Shown piece by piece: positions 33,660-42,098 of a stretch of DNA of 64,000 nucleotides. The stretch lies in NCBI GenBank assembly GCA_016124855.1, contig WGMX01000023.1, forward strand, positions 1-64,000, written 5' to 3'. The notes under the pieces were generated by a model that saw only the letters and a program-made list of their open reading frames with translations, was not told the DNA's origin and did no database searches. The stretch is from Anaerolineaceae bacterium. GTDB taxonomy: Bacteria > Chloroflexota > Anaerolineae > Aggregatilineales > Phototrophicaceae. How positions within the stretch are numbered: the first letter of the stretch is position 1; every line of letters begins with the position of its first letter. The position numbers and the translations under genes were made by a program.

Positions 33660-36050
33660 ATGCGTAAGTTACCTCATAATGCGCCAGATGGTTTTGATTG
33701 GGTTGTTAAGCTCACTTACTGGCATCTGGATAATAATGTGCTGCATCTGAACGCTGAAACTAATATAGGGGAGTCCGTCGAGATTGTATTTTCTGCTGTG
33801 TCGCCTGAAATTTGGAGGATGACGTTTGTCCCGCGAGGCGAAGTCGTTTTAAAGACACCAATTATTCAATTGCTACCCAAAGCAATTTCATTGACTGTTG
33901 AAGAAACGGAAAAGGGCTTATCCGTAACTGGTGCATGTTTGCGTTTAGTAATCGACCGTGATCCATGGGCACTGCGTTGGTTGGATGCTAATGGATTTGA
34001 GATCTTTCGCGACAATCCAAGCGATATTGACGGCTTAGGTCGCCCTTTTGTATTGCCTTTGGGGTTTGTACGAAAGGGAGAAGCCATCCAGTCGGTGACA
34101 CAGTCTTTTCACCTACGCCAAGATGAACATCTTTTTGGTTTGGGGGAGAAGTTTACACCGCTCGATAAAGTTGGACAGCGGATTATCTCATGGACGCAAG
34201 ATGCCTTCGGTTCAACCAGCGAGCGTTCGCATAAAAACATTCCATTCATGTTGAGTACACGTGGTTATGGTTTATTCCTCGATACCGGTGCGCGAGTTAC
34301 TTGGGAACTCGGCACAGTCTCGGCTCAATCAGCGACCATCATTTCCGAGACTTCAACGCTGGATGCTTATCTGATTTGCGGCTCATCACCTGCTGACATC
34401 CTTGAACAGTATGCCTTATTAACTGGTCATGCACCTGTCCCGCCCAAATGGACATTTGGGCTGTGGGTTTCGTCGGGAGGGACATACCGGGACCAAGAAA
34501 CGATGCAAACGTTAGTCGATGGTTTAGAAACATATAAAATTCCGGCGGATGTGGTGCACATTGATCCATGGTGGATGAAGTGGCGCACTTATTGCGATTT
34601 TAAGTGGGATCGTTCAGCTTTTCCTGATGTTGAAGGCATGATTGCCGATTGGCACGAGCGTGGATTGAAGATTTGCTTGTGGGAACATCCGTATATTTCA
34701 GTTGAAAGTGATTTATTTGATTTTGGTCAACAGCAAGAATACTTTCTGAAGCGGTCAAATGGTGATGTATATGTTATTGACTACGGTTTGTCATTAGCGC
34801 CGCGTCCCGACGGCATCGTTCGTGTCGCCACACCCGAAACATCATGGAACGCCCGGGTTGCGATTATTGATCTAACAAACCCTGAAGCCTATAAGTGGTT
34901 TCAGGATTTGCATCGTCCAATTCTCCAAATGGGTATCGACGTTTTTAAGACTGACTTTGGTGAAGATATTCCTGAGGATGCCGTTTTTTATAACGGGCAG
35001 ACTGGCTCGACACTGCATAATCTATATCCGCTTTTGTATAACCAATGTGTATTTGAAGTGACCAAGCAAGAACGGGGTTATGATGTCGTGTGGAGCAGAG
35101 CGGGCGCAGCTGGAAACCAACGTTATCCGATTTGCTGGTCGGGTGATCCAGCGGCGGATTTTGACAGTCTCGCTTGTACGATTCGTGGTGGATTGTCTAT
35201 TGGCTTCTCTGGCATTCCTTTTTGGAGTAATGACATTGGTGGTTATCGCAAGATGCCATCTCCGCATCTGTATATCCGGTGGGCGCAGTTCGGGTTAATG
35301 TGTTCGCACAGCCGGATGCATGGGGATAGTCCTCGTGAGCCGTGGATTTATGGTGAAGAAGCAACTGAGATTGTGCGGCGTTATATAAATCTTCGCTACC
35401 AACTCTTTCCGTATTTTTACAGTTTGGCGCATGAAGCCAGCCGAACTGGAATGCCTGTGATACGCGCAATGTCATTGGCTTTTCCGGATGACATTAATAC
35501 GTACGACAAAGACCTGCAATTTATGCTGGGTGATGGACTGCTGGTCGCACCGATTTATGACGAAGGCAGCACCCGCACGATCTATTTACCCCAAGGCCAA
35601 TGGATTGATTATTGGACGAAACAAGCCTATCAGGGTATGACTCAGATTACGGTCAATGCGCCACTCGATACCCTGCCTTTGTTTGTTCGAGGGGGAGCGA
35701 TTATTCCGATGATGTGGCCCGCTTCACGTATTCCCGAAGGCTTTATTGAGTCATTAATTCTGGATATTTATGTCCAACCAGAGATGCACTATGAGTTTGA
35801 AGAGGATGAAGGCATCACCAAATTCTTTGGGAATGTTGAGCACAACGAAGTCATGTTTGGCTGGCGAAATGGCTTAGAGAGAAGTTTAACACTCTGGTTG
35901 AACGGCGTAACGAATGTTGCATCAGTGACCTTCGAAACGGATGGCAAGCAGCAACTGTTTGATAATTGGCAAGTTGTAAATGGGAATGTGCTTGAGATTC
36001 GAGATGTCTCTGCCCGTGAAAATGGACGAGTTATTGTCAAGCTGGGTTAG
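33660..36050 (+). CDS. GH31 alpha-glycosidase (alpha-xylosidase-like), second copy
   Basis: A second family 31 enzyme, 796 residues, only distantly like the copy at 3382-5424. Nucleophile Asp432 lies in DVFKTDFGEDIP and acid/base Asp496 in ICWSGDPAAD. The conserved GLWVSSGGTYRD and HSRMHGDSPREPW segments are also present. An N-terminal beta-sandwich (1-250), barrel (about 265-590) and C-terminal beta domains are intact. There is no signal peptide, so it is cytosolic. It follows the isomerase gene by 36 bp and precedes the beta-helix protein by 38 bp. The KTDFGE nucleophile context is shared with alpha-xylosidases, but alpha-glucosidase or sulfoquinovosidase-like activity cannot be excluded. 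Confidence 0.9.
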   Translation: MRKLPHNAPDGFDWVVKLTYWHLDNNVLHLNAETNIGESVEIVFSAVSPEIWRMTFVPRGEVVLKTPIIQLLPKAISLTVEETEKGLSVTGACLRLVIDRDPWALRWLDANGFEIFRDNPSDIDGLGRPFVLPLGFVRKGEAIQSVTQSFHLRQDEHLFGLGEKFTPLDKVGQRIISWTQDAFGSTSERSHKNIPFMLSTRGYGLFLDTGARVTWELGTVSAQSATIISETSTLDAYLICGSSPADILEQYALLTGHAPVPPKWTFGLWVSSGGTYRDQETMQTLVDGLETYKIPADVVHIDPWWMKWRTYCDFKWDRSAFPDVEGMIADWHERGLKICLWEHPYISVESDLFDFGQQQEYFLKRSNGDVYVIDYGLSLAPRPDGIVRVATPETSWNARVAIIDLTNPEAYKWFQDLHRPILQMGIDVFKTDFGEDIPEDAVFYNGQTGSTLHNLYPLLYNQCVFEVTKQERGYDVVWSRAGAAGNQRYPICWSGDPAADFDSLACTIRGGLSIGFSGIPFWSNDIGGYRKMPSPHLYIRWAQFGLMCSHSRMHGDSPREPWIYGEEATEIVRRYINLRYQLFPYFYSLAHEASRTGMPVIRAMSLAFPDDINTYDKDLQFMLGDGLLVAPIYDEGSTRTIYLPQGQWIDYWTKQAYQGMTQITVNAPLDTLPLFVRGGAIIPMMWPASRIPEGFIESLILDIYVQPEMHYEFEEDEGITKFFGNVEHNEVMFGWRNGLERSLTLWLNGVTNVASVTFETDGKQQLFDNWQVVNGNVLEIRDVSARENGRVIVKLG

Positions 36051-36088
36051 GACAGAATAGAAATTTTCTCTTATTTAAAAGGACGATC

Positions 36089-37420
36089 ATGCTTGAAAAT
36101 GTCATTCCGGTTGATGGGATGGTAATTACTGAAGATACCCGATTTGCTCCCGGCGTTTACCCGATGAGCAAAGGTCTGATCATCAACGTAGACAATGTGA
36201 CGATTGAAGCTGAGGGCGTACTTTTGGTTGATATGAGTCATAAAGGTATAGCACTTCAGGCCGAAAGCCGAAAAGGGATAACGGTTAAAGGATTATCGAC
36301 TTCCGGTTTTAATCATGGCCTCCGTTTTGACCATTGCGAGAACATCACCATTGAGGATGTTCGGGCGCGTGATACCGACGAGATTGAAGGCATCGATGAA
36401 TTTCTGTATCTATGGCGACCGATTGATGAAGTCTATAGTGGCGCAATTCTACTCAACGATGTGATGGGTGGTGTGGTTAAAAACTGCGACCTGCAACATC
36501 AGATGAATGGTTTGCTCCTCTATGCCTGTTCCAATCTTACTGTTGAGAACAACAACGCCTCATTCAACAGTGGATGGGGCATTTATATGAGTGCCTGTAA
36601 TGACAATGTTATTCAAGATAATCGGCTGGATTTTTGTAACCGTGTTTACCGCCGGCCTGAAAATGGTTCGATCCGGGTGGAGGCGGACGCGGCAGGTATC
36701 GTGATGGTGATGAGTTCGTGCCGTAACAAGATTCTGCGTAATAGTTGTTTGTGCGGGGGTGACGGGATATTCGTGGCGGGGTGTACTCCACAAGGGGACC
36801 GAACAAGCTGCGACGATAATTTGTTTGAGGATAATGACTGCCGACTCAGCCCGAATAATGCTATTGAGTCGACTTTTTCCCGAGGGAATATTTTCCGACG
36901 GAATGATTGTAGTCGTTCCAACTACGGTTTTTGGATGGGCTACTCGTGGGATAACGTGGTGGAAGATAATCATATTGAGTTTAACCGCTGGGTTGGAATT
37001 GCTATTGAACATGGTCATGGTTTCACCATCCGCAACAATCGGATTTTGAGCAATGGAGAGGGAATCCGCCTGTTTACACGGGGCGGCCTAACGCTCGAAA
37101 GTTGGAAGGGTTGGGAAGTTTCCTTCGATTTTGGTATTGAGAACAACCGGATTGAGAAAAATAACATCGGTTTCAATGGTTATACCGGCGCAGAAATCGT
37201 TGGTCAGAATGGGCGGGATTACAGGATCAATCAGAACACCTTTCAAGATAATCGTGTGGGAGCAAAGTTCTTCCGTATTGATGATTCGAGGCTCACTGAA
37301 AATCGATTTGTAGGTAATGTTGAAAAAGCAATAGCCCTTGTCGATAATCCGCTGGTTGAATTGGTTAACAATCACTTTGAAGCTAACCCTATCGACGTTG
37401 AAAATGAAGGCCGTTCGTAA
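36089..37420 (+). CDS. Right-handed parallel beta-helix repeat protein, apparently cytosolic
   Basis: Repeated Asn-rich coils (for example VENNNASFNSGWGIYMSACN, DNVVEDNHIEFNRW, FTIRNNRILSNGEGIRLF) from about residue 60 to the end mark a pectate-lyase-like/NosD-like right-handed beta-helix. At 443 residues it holds about 14-16 coils. Such folds host polysaccharide lyases, GH28-type hydrolases and epimerases. I see no decisive catalytic motif, but acidic clusters around DARDTDEIEGIDE... (positions 92-104) are notable. There is no signal peptide, unusual for this fold and consistent with action on imported oligosaccharides. It is the last gene of the diiron operon; a dispersed repeat starts 10 nt after its stop. 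Confidence 0.85.
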   Translation: MLENVIPVDGMVITEDTRFAPGVYPMSKGLIINVDNVTIEAEGVLLVDMSHKGIALQAESRKGITVKGLSTSGFNHGLRFDHCENITIEDVRARDTDEIEGIDEFLYLWRPIDEVYSGAILLNDVMGGVVKNCDLQHQMNGLLLYACSNLTVENNNASFNSGWGIYMSACNDNVIQDNRLDFCNRVYRRPENGSIRVEADAAGIVMVMSSCRNKILRNSCLCGGDGIFVAGCTPQGDRTSCDDNLFEDNDCRLSPNNAIESTFSRGNIFRRNDCSRSNYGFWMGYSWDNVVEDNHIEFNRWVGIAIEHGHGFTIRNNRILSNGEGIRLFTRGGLTLESWKGWEVSFDFGIENNRIEKNNIGFNGYTGAEIVGQNGRDYRINQNTFQDNRVGAKFFRIDDSRLTENRFVGNVEKAIALVDNPLVELVNNHFEANPIDVENEGRS

Positions 37421-37430
37421 AAATTGAAGT

Positions 37431-37625
37431 AAATGATTCGCACGATTCGCAAATTTCGCATTTTGTGCATATTTTCCGCTGAAATGACGGGCGGATGTGA
37501 GGGAGCCGGGCGCTGAATCGACATTTTGTGTCGGCGGGAAGCTCCCGTGTTGCCACTGAAATGGCGCAAATGCAGCGGATGTCTCCCGTATTGCCACCGC
37601 GTGCAGATTTGGGTGTGCCGCTGCT
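37431..37625 (+). repeat. Dispersed intergenic repeat, copy 2
   Basis: Same element as at 13960-14137 but on the plus strand. It has AAATGATTCGCA at 37431, CCGCTGAAATG units, and the core 37509-37542 (GCGCTGAATCGACATTTTGT and CGGCGGGAAGCT). Together with copy 1 it forms a large inverted pair around the genes 14144-37420. Short open frames within it encode the recurring peptide RRHKMSIQR only because the DNA is conserved. Beyond it, 37626-37859 shows no gene or clear signal. Confidence 0.8.
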
Positions 37626-37859
37626 GTAGTTGCAAGTAGTCATCAGCTATCAGTCGCCAGTCACCAGAAAAACAAAAGCGAAAACATTTGAACCGCAGTC
37701 CCACGGGAGGCTTCGCACCGGCACGGAGAACGCAAAGATTCACAGAGTAAGTTTATAGCACTTCGCATACGGACATTCCGAGCAGAAATTGTTTTGGCAA
37801 GAAATCCTCTTCCATCCCTTCGTGTGCTGTTATTTTTGAGAGAAAAATACATCTTATTA

Positions 37860-37909
37860 TAGAACAAAAGTTCAGTATTGTCCAGCGATTTTTGTTCGAG
37901 TTTTCAAAC
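37860..37909 (+). repeat. 50-bp dispersed repeat, right copy
   Basis: 47 of 50 bases match 13579-13628 in inverted orientation. Its right part, TGTTCGAGT at 37893-37901, equals the left half of the palindrome upstream of the second lacI gene (38009-38029), so it may contain an auxiliary operator. Confidence 0.75.
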
Positions 37910-37951
37910 CATTTCCCGAATATTCATTTGGTTTATTCATTAGCTAGTTAC

Positions 37952-37978
37952 TTGACAAAATAATTGCTTTGCTATAAT
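37952..37978 (+). promoter_or_regulatory. Promoter of the second lacI-type gene
   Basis: Perfect consensus hexamers TTGACA (37952-37957) and TATAAT (37973-37978), separated by a short 15-bp spacer. The predicted start is near 37985, upstream of the operator at 38009-38029. Confidence 0.6.
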
Positions 37979-38008
37979 CTCGAAATTAATCGCGTACAAG
38001 TTCGGAAA

Positions 38009-38029
38009 TGTTCGAGTAATACGCGAACA
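38009..38029 (+). promoter_or_regulatory. Palindromic operator upstream of second lacI gene
   Basis: Half-sites TGTTCGAGTA (38009-38018) and TACGCGAACA (38020-38029) around a central A: 9 of 10 positions are symmetric. It lies about 25 bp after the predicted start site and 24 bp before the ATG, a position typical for autorepression by a LacI-family protein. Confidence 0.6.
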
Positions 38030-38053
38030 AAATTGATTTCTTGAGAATATTTA

Positions 38054-39082
38054 ATGAATAAAAAACCTACTCTGCGTGCGATTGCAGATTACGCAGATGT
38101 CGCCTTAAGCACCGTTTCACAGGTGCTCAATAATAAACCAAATGTGTCCCCTGAAATGCGGCATCGCGTTCTGGCTGCGGCTGCAAACCTCGGTTATCGA
38201 ACCAAAATCTCATCCCAATCTCCACTTTCAGTAGAAATCAAGACTATCGGTTTCCTCACCAAACGCCGAAATGGTGATGCGCTTAGTTTTAATCCGTTCT
38301 ATTCGCCGATTATTGCGGGGGCTGAGGCAGAATGCCGCCGTCACAATATCGGTTTGATGTATGCCAATATCGAAGTAGACGAGCATAACCACGCTACGAG
38401 CCTTCCTTCTATTTTGTTGGAGGAACGGGTGGACGCGGTGATTGTTTTGGGTGCTTTTCTAGAAGAAACGCTTGGACATATTAGTACTCGCGCCAGCCAG
38501 ATCGTGCTTGTTGACGCATATACCAGTAACGGGGACGATTTTGATCGGGTGCTGGTTGATAATGTAAGCGGTGCGATGAAAGCTGTGAAGCATCTTATCG
38601 CGCAAGGGCATCGAAACATCGGCCTCATTGGTAGTGAATTCGATTCGTATCCGAGTATTGCGGAGCGCCGTCAAGGGTATTTGGCGGCTTTAGCACAGCA
38701 TAACTTGGTATCATTTATTGAAGACAGTGTATTAGACCGTCCCGAAGCCTATGAAGCAACAAAACGGCTGATAGCCCGTTCACCGGAAATCACGGCGATA
38801 TTTGCTTGCAATGACAATGTGGCTATCGGGGTTGTAAATGCATTACAGGATGAGGGGCTTCGAGTACCCGATCAAGTATCTGTTATTGGATTTGACAATA
38901 TTGATCTGGCACAGGAGCTAAAACCGGCTTTGACAACGATGCATGTTGACAAGGTCTTGATGGGGATTGTGGCGGTGCGGCATTTGATGGATCGGGCAGT
39001 GCATCCTAATCGCGCAGCGCTCAAAACATTAGTAAGTACACAGGTGATTGAACGCGAAACGGTACGAGCAATCCATAAATAG
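38054..39082 (+). CDS. LacI-family transcriptional regulator (second)
   Basis: N-terminal HTH TLRAIADYADVALSTVSQVL (6-25), a hinge helix near 45-58, and a sugar-sensor domain with IFACNDNVAIGVVNALQDEG and VSVIGFDNIDLAQEL (about 250-295); 342 residues. The recognition helix differs from the first LacI protein (Leu-Ser instead of Tyr-Gln), and its probable operator (38009-38029) differs too. It precedes the third CUT1 transporter, sugar isomerase and beta-mannosidase, the likely regulon. The inducer is unknown. Confidence 0.93.
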   Translation: MNKKPTLRAIADYADVALSTVSQVLNNKPNVSPEMRHRVLAAAANLGYRTKISSQSPLSVEIKTIGFLTKRRNGDALSFNPFYSPIIAGAEAECRRHNIGLMYANIEVDEHNHATSLPSILLEERVDAVIVLGAFLEETLGHISTRASQIVLVDAYTSNGDDFDRVLVDNVSGAMKAVKHLIAQGHRNIGLIGSEFDSYPSIAERRQGYLAALAQHNLVSFIEDSVLDRPEAYEATKRLIARSPEITAIFACNDNVAIGVVNALQDEGLRVPDQVSVIGFDNIDLAQELKPALTTMHVDKVLMGIVAVRHLMDRAVHPNRAALKTLVSTQVIERETVRAIHK

Positions 39083-39179
39083 AAGGGCGTGGATCGAACA
39101 CTGCCGCAGGTTATGGCGACCAACCAGAATGGCCTGTAGCAATGTGTCCCACGCCCCACACACAATAGAGTGCCCTTCT
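39081..39179 (+). promoter_or_regulatory. Overlapping alternative hairpins downstream of lacI
   Basis: AGAAGGGC (39081-39088) can pair with GCCCTTCT (39172-39179), while the overlapping GGGCGTGG (39085-39092) can pair with CCACGCCC (39149-39156). Both 8-bp stems use the same GGGC and exclude each other. This is the arrangement seen in attenuators and riboswitches, here just before a leader-type small ORF and the transport operon. No known riboswitch class was recognised. Confidence 0.4.
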
Positions 39180-39197
39180 AGTCTAGGAGGTATTTGA

Positions 39198-39293
39198 ATG
39201 AAACGCAATTCTCTTCTACAGAGGCGTGTTATTTTTTACGCGCGTTCTTATTTCCCCAACAGTCATCAGACTCCATATCTCAATATGAAATAG
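39198..39293 (+). CDS. Small ORF, 31 residues, with strong ribosome site
   Basis: ATG at 39198 is preceded by a perfect AGGAGG (39185-39190), 7 nt away. The product starts MKRNSLLQRRVIFYARSYF and ends NSHQTPYLNMK before TAG at 39291. It is basic, with no TM and no recognised family. It stands in the 463-bp leader between lacI and the binding-protein gene, after the alternative hairpins, so a leader peptide is possible. The rest of the gap (39294-39545) holds a nested hairpin (AGTCGG..CCGACT around 39301-39333) and, at about 39454-39466, a sequence nearly perfectly complementary to the 16S 3' end without a credible ORF. Confidence 0.4.
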   Translation: MKRNSLLQRRVIFYARSYFPNSHQTPYLNMK

Positions 39294-39545
39294 CCTAGAT
39301 CAGTCGGTTAGAGGCGTATTTGATATGCCGACTCATCGGCTGGCTATTAACTAGAGCGGCACACGGCGCTTGATGATCTTTGTGTCTGCTTGTGTCGATG
39401 GCGTTTTGGACTTTGTCGCTCACTCATCTGGTTTTGAATAAATGAACCACGAAAGGGAGGTGATGCTAAAAGCACGATCAAACAAAAATAACATCGGTAA
39501 ATAAATTGATTAAAACGAGTAGACTATTCAAGAGGAAAGATAGAC

Positions 39546-40856
39546 ATGTTTAAACATTTGTTCCGTAAAAGTTTGGTCGCTGCCGCATCGTTGACGCTGA
39601 TATTGGCAGCTCAGGCTCCGATAGCGGCGCAAACGCTATCCGGCACGATTACTATTCTGAACCACCGCACTGACCTTGATAAAGATGGCACATTAGCGAA
39701 ATATTCGGAAGCGTTCAAAGCCAAGTATCCCGATGTCACTGTGAATTGGGAAACGATTACCGATTATGCCGGTGAAGTGGCAACCCGCTTGAACACGACC
39801 GATTATGGGGATGTTCTGAATATTCCGCCGTCTGTTCCAGCAGACAAATTCCCGCAGTTTTTCAGCGTATTAGGAACGGTTGATGAACTTGGTCAGAAAT
39901 ACAATTTCATCAATGAAGGTGCTTATGACGGAAATGTCTATGGTATTGCGACCACCGGCAATGCGAATGGTATGCTTTATAACAAGGATGTTTTCAAAGC
40001 AGCAGGCATCACTGACGTACCCAAGACCCCAGAAGAATTCCTTGCGGCATTGAAGCTGATCAAGGACAAGACTCAGGCCATTCCGTTGTACACCAACTAC
40101 CATGCTGGTTGGCCTCTTACTTCATGGAATACGGGGATCGAGGCTTTCAGCGGTGACGCAGATTACGCCAACATCAAGCTGCCTCATATGGATGCTCCGT
40201 TTGCCAGTGACCAACCGCTCTATCTGTCGTACAAGATGCTGTACGATGCGGTCAAGGCTGGTTACACCGAAAAAGACCCAACCACGACCGATTGGGAAAA
40301 ATCCAAAGCGATGATTGCTAATGGCGAAATCGGTGTTATGAACCTCGGTTCATGGGCAATTGTTCAGATGCAGCAAGCAGCGGTTGCCGCTGGCAAAGAT
40401 GCGTCAATCATTGGTTACATGCCTTATCCAACCAGTGTTGACGGCAAGCAGTATGCCGGTGCGGGTGGCGATTATAAGATGGCTGTGAATAAGAACAGCC
40501 CGAACCAAGAAATCGCTACGGCTTTTGTGACATGGTTCATGGACGAATCCAACTTTGCCTTTGACCAAGGCGGTATCCCCCCGCTGAAGAGCGCGAAATT
40601 ACCTCCGGCCTACGATGCTTTCTCAGCAGCAGGTGTAATCCTCGTGGTTGATACTCCGGCTAAAGCTGGTGAAGAAGGTTGGGTCAATAACATCGATAAG
40701 GAATCTGAGGTGGGTTGGAATAACGGCAGCGGTGCATGGCAATCCACCATCGTGGATGCGGCACGCGGTCAAATATCTGAGTCCTTTGATGATATTATGA
40801 ACGCCGCCAATACGAAATGGGCGGATGCTCGTAAGTCACTGGGTGTTACCGACTAA
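39546..40856 (+). CDS. Sugar ABC transporter binding protein, family 1
   Basis: 436 residues with a Sec signal peptide (SLVAAASLTLILAAQAPIAA, cleavage near AQT, residue 28). The MalE-like mature protein starts TITILNHRTDLDKDGTLAKY; family features include DVLNIP and the ligand loop IIGYMPYPTSVDGKQYAGAG. AAGAGGAAAGATAGAC precedes the ATG. It is the first of three transporter genes. A GC-rich hairpin with a short T-run follows, and both permeases come 312 bp later. The downstream beta-mannosidase suggests beta-mannosyl oligosaccharides as ligand. Confidence 0.94.
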   Translation: MFKHLFRKSLVAAASLTLILAAQAPIAAQTLSGTITILNHRTDLDKDGTLAKYSEAFKAKYPDVTVNWETITDYAGEVATRLNTTDYGDVLNIPPSVPADKFPQFFSVLGTVDELGQKYNFINEGAYDGNVYGIATTGNANGMLYNKDVFKAAGITDVPKTPEEFLAALKLIKDKTQAIPLYTNYHAGWPLTSWNTGIEAFSGDADYANIKLPHMDAPFASDQPLYLSYKMLYDAVKAGYTEKDPTTTDWEKSKAMIANGEIGVMNLGSWAIVQMQQAAVAAGKDASIIGYMPYPTSVDGKQYAGAGGDYKMAVNKNSPNQEIATAFVTWFMDESNFAFDQGGIPPLKSAKLPPAYDAFSAAGVILVVDTPAKAGEEGWVNNIDKESEVGWNNGSGAWQSTIVDAARGQISESFDDIMNAANTKWADARKSLGVTD

Positions 40857-40878
40857 AAGCGGTTCATGATTTACTAGA

Positions 40879-40910
40879 GGGTAGGGAGTGGTTCTGCTCC
40901 CTGCCCCTTT
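40879..40910 (+). terminator. Terminator/attenuating hairpin after the binding-protein gene
   Basis: GGGTAGGGAG (40879-40888) pairs with CTCCCTGCCC (40897-40906), followed by CTTT. It probably ends most binding-protein transcripts, with partial read-through to the permeases. A second hairpin, GGACGGCAT/ATGCCGTCC (40985-41004), follows in the same gap; otherwise 40911-41168 is empty. Confidence 0.6.
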
Positions 40911-40984
40911 AAGTAGTACTGAGTTCTGAGTGCCGAGTACTGAGACAATTCAAATGCTGGACGTAATGATGGTAAATAAGCGAC

Positions 40985-41004
40985 GGACGGCATGTATGCC
41001 GTCC
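40985..41004 (+). repeat. Intergenic palindrome GGACGGC..GCCGTCC followed by CTACGAAAAC
   Basis: A 9-bp stem, GGACGGCAT (40985-40993) with ATGCCGTCC (40996-41004), and a 2-nt loop. A similar element, with GCGGAC..GTCCGC and trailing CTACAAAACC, is at 43028-43057. They look like members of a small palindromic repeat family between transport genes. Confidence 0.5.
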
Positions 41005-41168
41005 CTACGAAAACGCTCGTAGTTAAAATTAACTACCCTTTACCATGTTAAATAGTAAACACCCATTATCGTGTCTCCACGACAGCATTGGTTTTGAGTA
41101 GAAAAATACGTCACGCAGCAGGTTGGACAAAGATGTTTTCGTGTTAGGGCCTTGAGTAGGGAGTAAAA

Positions 41169-42098
41169 ATGGCAAGTCGATCATTAATGAAAATAGGGAG
41201 TGGGGTTTTATCCTCATCCTCATTCACGTATAAACGGCAAAAGGTCATCATCAGCATTCTTTTTTTGGCAGTGCCACTTATCTTGCTGCTGGTCTTTACC
41301 TATTTACCTGCCATCAATATTTTCCTATATAGTTTTACGAAATGGGATGGTTTTGGCACGATTGATAAGTATGTAGGGCTGCAAAATTATATTGATATTT
41401 TTACCAAGCCTGAATATTTTTCGGTATTTTCAGTCAGTCTCTTTTATTTTGTGGGTTCAATCGTACAGATTTGTTTGGCGCTCTACTTTGCAACCATTCT
41501 GAGCTTCAATGTTCGGTTTAAGAATTTATTCAAAGGAATCTTGTTCTTTCCGAGCTTGATTAATGGTGTTGCGATTGCTTTTACATTTTTGTATTTTTTC
41601 CAGCCTGAGGGGGGACTTGATACGGTTGTGAAGGCACTGGGTGTTAGCAATCCGCCTTTATGGTTGGGCGAACGCAGCTTGATCAATATCTCTCTGACAG
41701 GGGTTTCCATCTGGCGGTATATGGGTTTTAACTTTGTGATGTTTGTAGGGGCAATACAATCCATTCCAGCCGAAATCTATGAAGCGAGTGAATTAGACGG
41801 CGCCGGACGCTGGCAGCAGTTCCGATACATCATATTACCGGGTATCCGCATGATTCTGGTACTCAACCTAATTTTGTCAGTGAAAGGCGCGTTGAGCGTT
41901 TTTGAAATTCCATACGTGATGACGGGCGGGATGAATGGCAGTTCAACGTTTGTCATTCAAACGGTCAATACAGCGTTCAAAAATAATAAATTTGGTTTGG
42001 GCGCGGCGATGGCTGTCGTTCTGCTGATTTTGATTGTCATCGTGACCATCTTTCAAAATGTGGTGCTGAATGAGAAAGAGGACAGCCAAAAATTATGA
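41169..42098 (+). CDS. CUT1 sugar ABC transporter permease (MalF-like)
   Basis: 309 residues, TM1 near 26-46, the EAA loop AEIYEASELDGAGRWQQFRY (201-220), and the following YVMTGGMNGSSTFV typical of MalF/UgpA proteins. Ribosome site GGGAGTAAAA. The stop overlaps the start of the MalG-like gene by 4 bp (ATGA), so the two are coupled. It belongs to the third importer, whose ATPase is also absent here. Confidence 0.95.
   Translation: MASRSLMKIGSGVLSSSSFTYKRQKVIISILFLAVPLILLLVFTYLPAINIFLYSFTKWDGFGTIDKYVGLQNYIDIFTKPEYFSVFSVSLFYFVGSIVQICLALYFATILSFNVRFKNLFKGILFFPSLINGVAIAFTFLYFFQPEGGLDTVVKALGVSNPPLWLGERSLINISLTGVSIWRYMGFNFVMFVGAIQSIPAEIYEASELDGAGRWQQFRYIILPGIRMILVLNLILSVKGALSVFEIPYVMTGGMNGSSTFVIQTVNTAFKNNKFGLGAAMAVVLLILIVIVTIFQNVVLNEKEDSQKL

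Noticed and set aside
13579..37909. Composite transposon
   Set aside because: Inverted repeats frame the block, but no transposase or integrase gene lies inside or beside them; the only IS remnant is at 1-139.
39454..39520. 13-codon ORF after an AAAGGGAGGTGAT sequence
   Set aside because: The match to the 16S 3' end runs directly into the ATG, leaving no spacing for initiation; probably chance or a decoy site.
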